61,867 nt of DNA, from IMG/VR virus record IMGVR_UViG_3300025570_000015, positions 1 to 61,867 of that record, one strand, 5' to 3'. The notes below the pieces were generated by a model. The model made no database searches. It was not told the origin of the DNA and saw nothing but the letters and a program-made list of their open reading frames with translations. This document shows, in pieces, positions 8,424 to 17,030 of this stretch (its first letter is position 1; each line of letters starts with the position of its first letter). The translations under genes and the position numbers were made by a program. The DNA comes from a virus.

Positions 8424-9901
8424 CTTCTACCGCCCGGTGTGATGTTTATCCTATTAATACCAACACGCCAATCTCCTAAAGTATTGCCGTCTATCCTTAA
8501 TCTGATCTGTCGCCCTGTAAACCTTAATGAAGTTGGATTTGACATTACAAAAGATCCATATGATCTTTCTGTTCCGTTTGGATAAAACCTTGATTTAAAT
8601 GTTACAGTAACATCGCCCTGCGTCTTTTCATCTGGGATCATCTCAGTTACCGCCATAACATTATCGCCAGTTCCTAATGATATAGACCCGCTCTCTGCAA
8701 ATGGTGACATGCTGCCATAGTTAAACCCAATCTCATGCTCGTATAATTTATTGTCATCTGCTGAAACCCAGAACGGCTGCTTAAACGTACCCATATCAGC
8801 GCCTGCCGTTCTGCCAAGTTCGCCAATGTACCAAGTGCGTTCAACATAATTATAAACAACGTATCTATCATTTTCAGTAGACGAACCTGATGGGTAAAAC
8901 CAGAATATCTCGCCATATGTACTGTTCGGCACAGCAAAAGCCTTGCTAATTTGCGCTCGATTTATATCGCCAAATACATAGTCAGATACTTCACTTTCAA
9001 GCTGTTGAGCTACACCGCCTGCATAAACATAAAACGAGTGATTACCCATCCAGAATGCACCTTGATCAACTGATGCATATGCCTTACTAGCTACCAAACC
9101 ACAGCTAGAGCCAACACGCTCAATACCATAAACGTATGGTGCGCCAATGTAATTTGCAACGTGCGCATCTGTGCTTGTTAATATCAATGTCTGGCCTTGC
9201 ACTCGAACACCAGCCATAATTCTGCCACTTGTGTTTAATTCAATATCACCAGCCTCATTTGTAGCTGCGGGCGTCCATGTCGTGTTATCTTCTCGATCAC
9301 TAAATTGTATTTTACGTTGATTGCCGCCTGCACCAAGTGCAAACACAAATCTTTCTTCAGTGACAACAATTGCCTCATTATTAATTGGCGCGTTTGCCAC
9401 TACAGCAGCAGGGGTAGAATTACTTAATTGCCACTCGTATATCTTCCCATCATCTGGGCTACATGCTAAGAGATACTCGCCCCAATTTTCTAATGACCAA
9501 GTTGTGGCAGGCTGTGTTCTTGCCGTGTCTGGCCTTGCTACGCCGTATGCATAATTGCCATAGAAGCTACCGCCATACCCTGTAAATGCTTCTGCACTTT
9601 CTCTGCCTGATGCAAAACTTGTTGGGGTTATATCGTGGCGCACTCCAGCAGAAGTCCAACTATATAATTTATCATACGTGCCACCAACAATGTATCTGCT
9701 TTGGTCATTAGAAACCCACGTAAGTAAACCGCGCACCTTTGCGTCCGCCGCAGTATCAGATCGGGTGCGCCAGCCACCAATTGGACGCATAGTGCCATCT
9801 ACCCAACGTATTAAATTACTGTCTCGCCAACGATTTGACGATTGTAATTCAGTGCCATTTCGGTAAATGCCGGGTTGTATATCTAGCGGTATTAATGGCA
9901 T
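8420..9901 (-). CDS. Tail hub / DNA-stabilisation protein (P22 gp10-like), unit A
   Basis: 493 aa, a typical length for the P22 gp10 (phage stabilisation) family, which closes the portal channel and mounts the fibres. The N-terminus MPLIPLDIQPGIYRNGTE, then RWVDGTMRPIGGWRTR, is typical. The body has repeated beta-propeller-like strands (VTEERFVFALGAGGN, FSDREDNTTWTP, QTLILTSTDAHV). It starts exactly after the stop of the fibre gene (TAA then ATG) and is nearly the same in unit B. Assignment rests on motif memory and context. Confidence 0.75.
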   Translation of the reverse strand: MPLIPLDIQPGIYRNGTELQSSNRWRDSNLIRWVDGTMRPIGGWRTRSDTAADAKVRGLLTWVSNDQSRYIVGGTYDKLYSWTSAGVRHDITPTSFASGRESAEAFTGYGGSFYGNYAYGVARPDTARTQPATTWSLENWGEYLLACSPDDGKIYEWQLSNSTPAAVVANAPINNEAIVVTEERFVFALGAGGNQRKIQFSDREDNTTWTPAATNEAGDIELNTSGRIMAGVRVQGQTLILTSTDAHVANYIGAPYVYGIERVGSSCGLVASKAYASVDQGAFWMGNHSFYVYAGGVAQQLESEVSDYVFGDINRAQISKAFAVPNSTYGEIFWFYPSGSSTENDRYVVYNYVERTWYIGELGRTAGADMGTFKQPFWVSADDNKLYEHEIGFNYGSMSPFAESGSISLGTGDNVMAVTEMIPDEKTQGDVTVTFKSRFYPNGTERSYGSFVMSNPTSLRFTGRQIRLRIDGNTLGDWRVGINRINITPGGRR

Positions 9902-10657
9902 TTATCTTAGCTCCGCCCATGTTGTAATTGAAGCACCACTAGCAAACCTGTAATAATAATTATTAGGTATTACCGCGTTCATACATTGTCCACTGTTTGG
10001 GTGAAAGCGACCAACAGTAATCCACGATGAGTTATCTGTGCTGACTTCAAAATTTCTAAAAGATCCATTGCCGTAACCAGTAATAGCAACCGAAATAGAT
10101 TTACCTGTTGTGTTCTGATATGAAGTACCATCTGTACGGCTTGATTCAACATCCTGCCAAGTCTGGCCCACGCCAATTCCATTATCGGGGGCAAGAGCTT
10201 CGATCGCCGCTTTAACTTTAGCTGGCGAAACAATGCTTTCAGTTGTGCTAGTACCTGTCTCCCAAACTGCCTCGGCTTGAGTTGTAGATACATACTTTGT
10301 ATCAAGCTGCGTCTGTATATTGCTTGTAACGCCGTCAACGTAATTTAATTCAGCAGTTGTAGCTGTCACGCCATCTAGCAAGTTAATATCAGCAGTTGTA
10401 GCTGTCACGCCATCTAGCAAGTTAATATCAGCAGTTGTAGCTGTCACGCCATCTAACTTGTTTAACTCAGTGACGGATGCTGTGACTGTAGCCCCGCCAA
10501 TCTTTAACGCTGTTAAGTCCGGGCTTATTGCAGTTGTCCCATCCAGTAAATTATCAACGCTGTCCAAGTTGGTGTTTATTTTAGTACCCCAAGTATCCTC
10601 AGATGCACCGACTTCTGGCTTAACTAAGTTATATGTGGTTGTTGTAGTATCAGCCAT
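9902..10657 (-). CDS. Tail fibre with 13-residue tandem repeats, unit A
   Basis: 251 aa. Residues 1-41 ([20 protein letters not shown], then [20 protein letters not shown]) are a virion-attachment module shared with the 759-aa unit B fibre. A shaft of repeats built on [13 protein letters not shown] (13 residues) follows, then a 150-residue C-terminal receptor-type domain unlike unit B. The ribosome site AGGAG lies 8 nt before ATG. A short trimeric fibre is likely. It differs from unit B in lacking an S74 chaperone. Confidence 0.75.
   Translation of the reverse strand: MADTTTTTYNLVKPEVGASEDTWGTKINTNLDSVDNLLDGTTAISPDLTALKIGGATVTASVTELNKLDGVTATTADINLLDGVTATTADINLLDGVTATTAELNYVDGVTSNIQTQLDTKYVSTTQAEAVWETGTSTTESIVSPAKVKAAIEALAPDNGIGVGQTWQDVESSRTDGTSYQNTTGKSISVAITGYGNGSFRNFEVSTDNSSWITVGRFHPNSGQCMNAVIPNNYYYRFASGASITTWAELR
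10352..10455. repeat. 39-bp tandem repeat inside fibre gene
   Basis: Two complete 39-bp units begin at 10,352 and 10,391, and a partial third begins at 10,430 and matches for about 26 bp. The complete units are identical. They encode the 13-residue shaft repeat in frame, so slippage would change fibre length by 13 residues without breaking the frame. Confidence 0.9.
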
Positions 10658-10711
10658 TATTTAGTCTCCTATTTGGCAACACATTGCCATAAATTATGCA
10701 AATTTGCAACA

Positions 10712-11182
10712 TTAACAAAGCGTCCATGTTTCCGGTGTTGGTTGCACTTCTATCCAAGTTTCGCTTGCCTTAACGTAGTCAACCCACGTTTCAGGTGTAT
10801 CTGCATCTTCTTCCCATTTTTCTATAGCTGATACCAACATACTAGAAGCTACGTTTAATTGGCTGCTATTTGATAAAAGTCTTTCGTAATTTGTGGATAA
10901 TGCAGAATTTGGGTTTATACTTGATGACCCAGAGGAAACCACAACGGAACTCGTTGAAAATAAAAGATTTGGCGCAACATTACCATCAACATTTCTAAAC
11001 CTATTGTATGAAATTGTTAGCGAAGATGACGGCAATACGCTTAAAGAGCAATCCTTAACAGTTAATGCAGATGACGTAACATTAGATGAAACAGACACAC
11101 TAGCCTGTACTCCTGCTCCTATTGCTATATTTTCAAATGATGAAAATGCTGTACTTGAAAAAGGGGCTGTACTAAATGTCAT
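10712..11182 (-). CDS. Ser-rich tail-fibre accessory protein, unit A
   Basis: 156 aa. The Ser/Thr/Asn-rich beta N-terminus (FSTAPFSSTAFSSFENIAIG) is followed by a C-terminal segment with repeated P-E-T-W motifs (PETWVDYVKASETWIEVQP, PETWTLC). The 221-aa protein at the equivalent place in unit B ends in similar EIW/ETW repeats but has an otherwise different body. It probably belongs to the adsorption apparatus. Family not recognised. Confidence 0.6.
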   Translation of the reverse strand: MTFSTAPFSSTAFSSFENIAIGAGVQASVSVSSNVTSSALTVKDCSLSVLPSSSLTISYNRFRNVDGNVAPNLLFSTSSVVVSSGSSSINPNSALSTNYERLLSNSSQLNVASSMLVSAIEKWEEDADTPETWVDYVKASETWIEVQPTPETWTLC

Positions 11183-11183
11183 T

Positions 11184-11669
11184 CTACATTCCTATACCTT
11201 CAGGCCAATGCTCATCTAACCAGTAATCATGCGGTATAGGTGACATAGCTTCTAGTGTATTAGATGCATCACGTATCTCTTTTATCTTAGTCCAAATAGC
11301 TTGATTAGCATTATACTCAGCTAGTTCTTCTGCTGTCCAATTATCTGAACCTTTTTGAACTAACTCCATTGACCTGTTGGTTATGTTTCTTTGCTTCCAC
11401 TCAGGACAGTAACCAAGTATTAACTCTTGAGCATAATTTCTTACATCGTATTCGTTACCTGTCATGTCTTGCACATACCAATCAGTATTATTCCAGAATA
11501 CTTGTTGATCACTTGTATGTGAAGGTATGTCAGGTGCTACAGTATAACCAGCATCAGCTATCTCAACATCAGTAAATGTTGTGTTGTCAGTACGAGTTGT
11601 ACCGTCTGAGAGAACTATCCTGTGTGGTAAAGTTTTAGGATAGGTTTGATTAATTGTGTATAGTGTCAT
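11184..11669 (-). CDS. Fibre-cassette protein, possibly tail-fibre assembly type, unit A only
   Basis: 161 aa. The N-terminal half (PHRIVLSDGTTRTDNTTFTD) resembles small proteins next to fibres in marine phages. The C-terminal helix (WTAEELAEYNANQAIWTKIK) looks like a tail-fibre-assembly or DUF4376-type helix, followed by a conserved-looking HDYWLDEHWP end. No counterpart exists in the unit B part of the window. Function inferred from neighbours. Confidence 0.5.
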   Translation of the reverse strand: MTLYTINQTYPKTLPHRIVLSDGTTRTDNTTFTDVEIADAGYTVAPDIPSHTSDQQVFWNNTDWYVQDMTGNEYDVRNYAQELILGYCPEWKQRNITNRSMELVQKGSDNWTAEELAEYNANQAIWTKIKEIRDASNTLEAMSPIPHDYWLDEHWPEGIGM

Positions 11670-11681
11670 GATATCATTCCT

Positions 11682-12506
11682 TTACCTTGTTAAGCCAAGG
11701 CCATGCTTGCTGTTTAAATAATCTTCTACATTTTCAATTTCTGAAGAAGTTAAATGTCGGTCATATCCTATCATCTCTATAATTTTGCCATTAAAAATAC
11801 TTGCAGTTGCTGAATTTTCTCGTCTACCAATATATGTTCCAGTAGAACCACCACCATGATTGTAAGGGCTATTGGATGAGTACTGTGTAAAATCCATACG
11901 CACAAAGTTTACTAAATCAACCATAAGAAGATGAACTCCTGTAGTAGGAATACCAGTATATCCACTTACTGTCTGATAAGATCCGGCAGTGCCATTTAAA
12001 TTTGGGGAAGAATTGTAAACTGTACCACCAGTATCATAATGTGCATATTGATTATCTGCATTATCAAATCCAAAAAGAACATGACTTGTTGTAGCAGTGG
12101 AACTCACTACTGCATATAACTGCTTAACAACTTTATCTGTGGCATTATACGTCCAATTAGTACCATCAAAATCTACACATTCTTGTGTGTGTGATTGAGT
12201 ATCGTAGGTAGGCTCGTAAGTAGAAACTGTAGTCATATCATAACCGCCTCCACTCTTATCAGCCCATAATCTAACAGTGTCGCCATGCGATGTTACATTT
12301 GTGGTTTTAGATGTGTCTGTAAACAAAGTTGTAATATCAGTAGCATCATACCACATGGTTAATCCACTAGTAATTGAAAGCTGATGAAACTTAGGCCAAG
12401 CATTATTAGTCTCTGCTTCGTATTGCTCTTGTAAACTCCAGACACCACTAGCTGAACTTGTTGTAGGAGTGTTTATTGTTTTAGTTATTAGTCCACTATT
12501 TTTCAT
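11682..12506 (-). CDS. Concanavalin/LamG-type lectin fibre protein, unit A only
   Basis: 274 aa. The N-terminus contains SASGVWSLQEQYEAETNNAWP, a motif common in marine phage fibres. Residues about 50-274 read as a jelly-roll lectin, ending with IIEMIGYDRHLTSSEIENVE and YLNSKHGL, a hallmark of laminin-G/ConA-like phage and bacterial proteins. It probably binds surface glycan. It is AT-richer than the conserved genes and absent from unit B, which suggests exchange. Confidence 0.7.
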   Translation of the reverse strand: MKNSGLITKTINTPTTSSASGVWSLQEQYEAETNNAWPKFHQLSITSGLTMWYDATDITTLFTDTSKTTNVTSHGDTVRLWADKSGGGYDMTTVSTYEPTYDTQSHTQECVDFDGTNWTYNATDKVVKQLYAVVSSTATTSHVLFGFDNADNQYAHYDTGGTVYNSSPNLNGTAGSYQTVSGYTGIPTTGVHLLMVDLVNFVRMDFTQYSSNSPYNHGGGSTGTYIGRRENSATASIFNGKIIEMIGYDRHLTSSEIENVEDYLNSKHGLGLTR

Positions 12507-12518
12507 TTTGTAACCCTC

Positions 12519-13997
12519 CTAAAATGTACTTGTGTCAATGTAGGTTGTGATTTCTCGATACCTAGTTAGTGTACCTGTAAAAGCTGAGTTAGAATGACCA
12601 CCATGTACACTACTTCCTTGACTTCCTTGACCTACTCCTGCGGCATTATTACCAGCCCAATCGCCGTTACCATTAAAATCTACAGAAACTATTTGATTAA
12701 TTCCATTAGTGGTATCATTCCACCAACACTGAATATGGTTTTGATAATCAATAGTAACAATAAGTTGACCAGCTACACCAGCATAAGCAGACATATCTGT
12801 TGTTGTAGTAGATGTTTCGTTAGATACTCCTGATACTGCACCAGAAACAGACAACCTAAGATTGCCTCCTGACACCATACCTACATAAAGACCGTCTGTA
12901 GTTCCACCTTGGTCTAATATACATCCAGTATCTGTTGTACTGAAGGTCATATCAAATATAAAAGTCACATCAATTCGACCTGCACCTCCAGAGCCTGATG
13001 AAAACTCTTGTGGAAATGATGTTAATTCTCTTAGGTATGTAGTACCATAGACAGCATCTATATCTAAACCAGTATCTTGCAATTCTGCATTAAGGTAATC
13101 TGCATCCATACTCCAAACGCCAGTGTTCTTTTTGTTTTTATTAACTATGATACTAGATGCTGAGTATTGCCTTACCGTATCATTATTAAATTCTACTAAA
13201 TATAATTTTGAGTAATCAGATTTAAAGCTAATACCTCTAGTATTACCAGTTACAGAAAACCTACTATTAAATGTAGCAGTAGTAACATCATAAGCTGTAG
13301 ATAAATCCCAACTAGCAAAGTAATTACTTTCTCCAATAGCATACATTATAGTACCATCACTGTTAAAAGCTATATCTGTAGGCCAACCAACTTGTGAGTT
13401 TAAAGAAAGTTCATTTCCACTAAATGACTTTGTAGAAATATCCCATGCTGTAGTCATAGAATATTCATGCACATCACCAGTCATAAAACCAACTGTGTAA
13501 AACTTAGTGCCGTCAGGTTTAAAAGTTACATCCAAAACTCCTGACTCTTCAGATGTCACACCGCCAGCTGTAGTTATAGATGCTGTTGTAATATCCCAAG
13601 CTGTAGACAAAGAGTATTCACTAATGGAATTGGTAACTTCTCCAGCTATATAAAGTTTTGTACCATCTGGCTTAAAGTGTATACCACTAGGTACGATAGT
13701 TTGTGAAGCTACACTAAATGAATCTCCAGTATAACTAGCTGTAGATAAATCCCATGCTGTTGTAAGTCCATAAGAAAACACTTTATCTGTGTCTCTACCT
13801 ACCACAAATAAAAGAGTACCATCTGGCTTAAAAAATAAACCTGTAGGTCTAGTTAATTGAGAATTAATGCCAAAAGTAATATTATCAAAAGTAAAAGAAT
13901 ATGCCAAATACCCACTAATAGTTTGATAATAATCAGTAGCCGCATAGTCTGCTACACGTCCTATAAAACCACCATTATCATGCACACTGTTTTTCAT
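12519..13997 (-). CDS. Beta-propeller plus lectin tail-fibre protein, unit A only
   Basis: 492 aa. Residues about 40-280 hold five repeats of roughly 45-50 residues, each with FKPDGT(K/L)LY or a variant followed by an S-T-A-W-D-(I/L)-(S/T)-T signature. These are propeller-blade repeats. A GVWSMDADYLNAEL segment at about 293-306 links to a C-terminal LamG-like region (about 320-492). It likely forms a receptor-binding head. No hydrolase active site is evident. Start at MKNSVHDNGG. Confidence 0.65.
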   Translation of the reverse strand: MKNSVHDNGGFIGRVADYAATDYYQTISGYLAYSFTFDNITFGINSQLTRPTGLFFKPDGTLLFVVGRDTDKVFSYGLTTAWDLSTASYTGDSFSVASQTIVPSGIHFKPDGTKLYIAGEVTNSISEYSLSTAWDITTASITTAGGVTSEESGVLDVTFKPDGTKFYTVGFMTGDVHEYSMTTAWDISTKSFSGNELSLNSQVGWPTDIAFNSDGTIMYAIGESNYFASWDLSTAYDVTTATFNSRFSVTGNTRGISFKSDYSKLYLVEFNNDTVRQYSASSIIVNKNKKNTGVWSMDADYLNAELQDTGLDIDAVYGTTYLRELTSFPQEFSSGSGGAGRIDVTFIFDMTFSTTDTGCILDQGGTTDGLYVGMVSGGNLRLSVSGAVSGVSNETSTTTTDMSAYAGVAGQLIVTIDYQNHIQCWWNDTTNGINQIVSVDFNGNGDWAGNNAAGVGQGSQGSSVHGGHSNSAFTGTLTRYREITTYIDTSTF

Positions 13998-14000
13998 GGA

Positions 14001-14357
14001 TTACTCAGATATAATTTCGTAACTACAGATAACCTGTAAGTCTCCATCTACACTAGCTGTTGCCCTTAGTGCATCACCTTCTTCTAAATATATTGCACTG
14101 TCTTTGCTTATAGCTACGAGAGTAGCATCTGCTGGTACTGTAACTGTACTTACTATCTTGTAAGCTGTACTCGACCTAAACAAATCAAGAGTGATATCAG
14201 CATCGTTTGTGCCATCAATGTTAGCTATGATAACTGAGTTTATCTTTAGTAATTTACCTGTTGCCGCAGTTGTTATTGCTGTGGCTGTTGTTGTTGCCGC
14301 AAGCACATCTGTCTTGCCTGTTATAGTTGCAACACTAACTACGTTTGGTGCAGTCAT
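14001..14357 (-). CDS. Small beta-sandwich virion protein, unit A only
   Basis: 118 aa, Thr/Ala-rich and beta-predicted, with the pattern INSVIIANIDGTNDADITLD and a late YLEEGDALRATASVDGD turn. Similar small beta proteins sit next to fibres or decorate heads in cyanophage-like genomes. It lies between two fibre genes with short gaps. Decoration or fibre-adaptor role inferred. Confidence 0.55.
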   Translation of the reverse strand: MTAPNVVSVATITGKTDVLAATTTATAITTAATGKLLKINSVIIANIDGTNDADITLDLFRSSTAYKIVSTVTVPADATLVAISKDSAIYLEEGDALRATASVDGDLQVICSYEIISE

Positions 14358-14372
14358 TTTATTCTCCTGTTA

Positions 14373-15734
14373 TTATCCAAATACCATTGCCATAGCAATT
14401 GCTTTGCCTGTTGTTATTCCGCCGCCACCGCCAGAAGCATCAGCCCATTCAGTTGCTGTAGCCCCAGAGTTAACTGTAAGAACTTGACCTGATGTTCCCA
14501 AAGAGGATGGAATGTTTGTAGCTATATCTCGACCATCTACTGTACCTGTTACAAATACATTTCCAGCCACTGAAATTCCAGTTGAACTAGTTTGAAATCT
14601 TAAAGTATTATCGTGATAAAGGTTTACACTACCATCTAAATTAAATGTTGCATAAGTTTCACTAGCACTTGAGTTAGTTATACGAACTGCATTTGAGCCA
14701 GCTATAAATAAATCACCAGCACCAGCATCTTGTACAAAAGAATTACCAGCAGAATGAAACACTTGTAAGTCATCACTGTCACCAAACTTAGCTTTAATAT
14801 CATCACCAAAGTCTAAATCACCTGTCAGTGTACCACCAGCTTTTGGCAAAGCGGCATTAGCTGTTGTAGTTGTGCTTGTGAGTATGCCGTCTCTTGATGC
14901 TATGTCTACGCCATCTACTGTGCCAGATACTGCAACGTTGCCTGTTACGTTTACACCTGTTGAGTTAACTGTAAGACGTTCAGTATTACCATCAACTCTC
15001 ATTCGAATGTTACCAGTAGAATCATTATCTATATAAAGATGTGAACCTGATTGTGTTATATTAGCTAAATGATTTCCATCCGTATCAGTAAACTTTAGAT
15101 TAGGTGTTGTATCTGTAATGTTTACATCATTGGAAGTCACTGTGCCTGTTACGTCAATGCCTGTTGATGTTGTAGTTAGTTTTTCTGCGCCGTTGTGAAA
15201 CAGTCGTACAGAGCCTGTCGCTGTGGCTCTTAGTACAGCAGTTGAGCTACCCAAAATCTGAAATTCATCACCATCAGTGATGTTAACTAATAGATCACCA
15301 GATGTTACTAATCTATTGTTACCATCGTGATAAATCTGCAAGTCACTGCCAGCACCGAATATGGCTTTGTCGTTGTCACCCCAAGTTACGTTGCCTGTAA
15401 TTGCACCGCCAGATAAAGGTAAATTAGAAACAGACTGAGATGCAGGGTAGGTCATAAATACATCTTTAGAACCAGATGTAAAACTTACTGCTGCGTTACT
15501 GTTAGAGCTAGATAGTACAGTTGTCCGCGTTAATGTATTTCCAGTGTTCCAAGTGCCTAAACCAACTTCCCATTCATCAGCCGTGCTGTGTACTATCGCA
15601 TAATGCGTTGTATCCGCATTAGACATATGATCGCTAAATGCTTCAAAAGATGTGGATGTACCACCTAGCGATATTGCAGATGTGCCTGTCGTGGTTGTTG
15701 TTTCACGTACACGATCTTTAATTACAAATGCCAT
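14373..15734 (-). CDS. Long tail-fibre protein, unit A only
   Basis: 453 aa. The N-terminal attachment region is MAFVIKDRVRETTTTTGTS followed by a T-x-x-F-E-A-F-S-D segment shared with many marine phage fibres. The shaft is made of imperfect long repeats containing (A/K)(I/K)FG-(A/D)-x-(S/D)-D-L-Q-(I/V)-(Y/F)-H and LTTTSTG-I-x-V-T-G-x-V. The C-terminus is Gly-rich (SGGGGGITTGKAIAMAMVFG). There is no S74 chaperone, unlike the unit B fibre. Confidence 0.7.
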   Translation of the reverse strand: MAFVIKDRVRETTTTTGTSAISLGGTSTSFEAFSDHMSNADTTHYAIVHSTADEWEVGLGTWNTGNTLTRTTVLSSSNSNAAVSFTSGSKDVFMTYPASQSVSNLPLSGGAITGNVTWGDNDKAIFGAGSDLQIYHDGNNRLVTSGDLLVNITDGDEFQILGSSTAVLRATATGSVRLFHNGAEKLTTTSTGIDVTGTVTSNDVNITDTTPNLKFTDTDGNHLANITQSGSHLYIDNDSTGNIRMRVDGNTERLTVNSTGVNVTGNVAVSGTVDGVDIASRDGILTSTTTTANAALPKAGGTLTGDLDFGDDIKAKFGDSDDLQVFHSAGNSFVQDAGAGDLFIAGSNAVRITNSSASETYATFNLDGSVNLYHDNTLRFQTSSTGISVAGNVFVTGTVDGRDIATNIPSSLGTSGQVLTVNSGATATEWADASGGGGGITTGKAIAMAMVFG

Positions 15735-15743
15735 TGTCTAACC

Positions 15744-16124
15744 TTATGATAAAGTAACATCCAAATCCCCGGCGGGGATACGCAATACATCTCCAGTAGA
15801 AATAGTTTTTGACACTGATAGAGCTGCATACGCTATTAAGTTACCGCCAGATGATGCGTCAAAAATACCAACGTGGCTAACTGTGCCATAATTTCCCGTT
15901 GCAGTTGGGTATTCAATTGCACCAGAGTTGCTTGCAGTATCCCCAGAAACTGTGAATGTTGCTGCTTTTCTCACATATCCGCCGCCACTAACTTCAGTGC
16001 CACCGCCCGTATCATTTGGAGCTGCAGTGTATAATGCTATAAACCACGCTGTCGGGCGTGTTGCTGAACTTGCAGTAAATACCCAAGTCAATACTCGTGT
16101 TTCAAATGTATCTGTAAAACTCAT
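15744..16124 (-). CDS. Conserved beta-sandwich virion protein, unit A
   Basis: 126 aa. It begins MSFTDTFETRVLTWVFTASS and contains TAWFIALYTAAPNDTGGGTE, a motif of a widespread small phage family encoded beside tail or neck genes. It is highly similar to unit B (51,264-51,644). It is the right-hand conserved border of the swapped fibre cassette. A tail or capsid decoration role is likely. Confidence 0.7.
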   Translation of the reverse strand: MSFTDTFETRVLTWVFTASSATRPTAWFIALYTAAPNDTGGGTEVSGGGYVRKAATFTVSGDTASNSGAIEYPTATGNYGTVSHVGIFDASSGGNLIAYAALSVSKTISTGDVLRIPAGDLDVTLS

Positions 16125-16125
16125 T

Positions 16126-16746
16126 TTAATATGCCCTTATTTTCATACGACGGCCTGAACCGCCAAATTTAGCTTTTTCGCTTTCAGCGTTAATTGCGTC
16201 AATTGCGCTTTGGTATAACGCTGCCCACACTTGTATTCTAGCGTCATCCTTTAAGTATGGCGCAGAATGTATTAGTGAGCCATATAAATATGCGCTAGAA
16301 TAATAATCCAATACCCAATTTGATGTATTACTATCACTTAGCGCGGGTATTCGGCTGTAATAATACAATTCTGAAGTATATGTACCATCTGGCACTGGGT
16401 AAACTTCAATCTCGCCTGCTGTAAGTGCGTAATATGCTGGCTGACCGCTTGTGTTTAAATTTCTAAACTTGCGATCAAGCATTTCTGCTTGCGAAATTAG
16501 CTCAAGTGGGCGTGTATCTCCGCTTGTTATATAAAATCGTATTATTTCTAGCATATCTGCGGGAATTGCGCTGTATTGCGTGTCAATCTCGGCTGTGCTG
16601 CGCTTTTCTTGCCTCCAATGACGCAATCTAAGGTTTAGATCATCTTCAGCGAGCGATATAAACGTAGACGAAATTGATGCTAGATCATCTCGATTAAGAA
16701 AATCTGCAATATTTGTCTTTAATTCTGCATATGTTGTAATTGGCAT
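16126..16746 (-). CDS. Head-tail adaptor (tail accessory factor-like), unit A
   Basis: 206 aa, mostly helical. The N-terminus MPITTYAELKTNIADFLNRDD and the AEIDTQYSAIPADMLEI and PLELISQAEMLDRKF segments match the podoviral adaptor family (P22 gp4-like layout) that joins portal to tail. The C-terminus ends with KFGGSGRRMKIRAY. It is almost the same in unit B. An extended -10-like sequence on the minus strand lies at 16,769-16,777, and the 33 bp around it are the same in both units. Confidence 0.7.
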   Translation of the reverse strand: MPITTYAELKTNIADFLNRDDLASISSTFISLAEDDLNLRLRHWRQEKRSTAEIDTQYSAIPADMLEIIRFYITSGDTRPLELISQAEMLDRKFRNLNTSGQPAYYALTAGEIEVYPVPDGTYTSELYYYSRIPALSDSNTSNWVLDYYSSAYLYGSLIHSAPYLKDDARIQVWAALYQSAIDAINAESEKAKFGGSGRRMKIRAY

Positions 16747-16789
16747 TAGTCAACTCTCAGTTTATTTCTGTATAACATATTTATGTAGA

Positions 16790-16817
16790 TTGTACTAGGT
16801 ATTGCGTTTTGTAATAT
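16790..16817 (+). promoter_or_regulatory. Candidate sigma70 promoter for the 58-aa plus-strand gene
   Basis: TTGTAC (16,790-16,795) and TAATAT (16,812-16,817) are separated by 16 bp. A start about 7 bp later would give a short leader with the AGGAGGG ribosome site at 16,841-16,847. This sequence is absent from unit B, as is the gene it would serve. Confidence 0.45.
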
Positions 16818-16853
16818 AAAAAGTTAAGATAATAATCCGTAGGAGGGATAATT

Positions 16854-17030
16854 ATGACAGACGCATATTTAGAAAAAATTCGTGAAGATATTGTTTTAAG
16901 GGCAATGTTTTTTGACCAAAAAGACCCAGTTGCTATTGAGCAATTTGATAGATTTGTTTGTTTACTGTTAAAAGTAGACGCAGACGAAGTACCACCACTA
17001 TTCATCGAAGAAGCCCTTGCGCATTCATAA
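16854..17030 (+). CDS. 58-aa orphan plus-strand protein (moron-like), unit A only
   Basis: It reads MTDAYLEKIREDIVLRAMFF and onward, 58 aa, acidic and helical, ending in EEALAHS. A near-perfect Shine-Dalgarno AGGAGG lies 7-8 nt before the ATG. It is the only plus-strand gene inside the late operon. Its last 29 bp overlap the 3' end of the opposing virion gene. In unit B the flanking 33 bp run straight into the next gene, so this is a clean presence/absence difference. Function unknown. Placement with its own promoter resembles a moron (prophage-type cargo gene). Confidence 0.7.
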   Translation: MTDAYLEKIREDIVLRAMFFDQKDPVAIEQFDRFVCLLLKVDADEVPPLFIEEALAHS

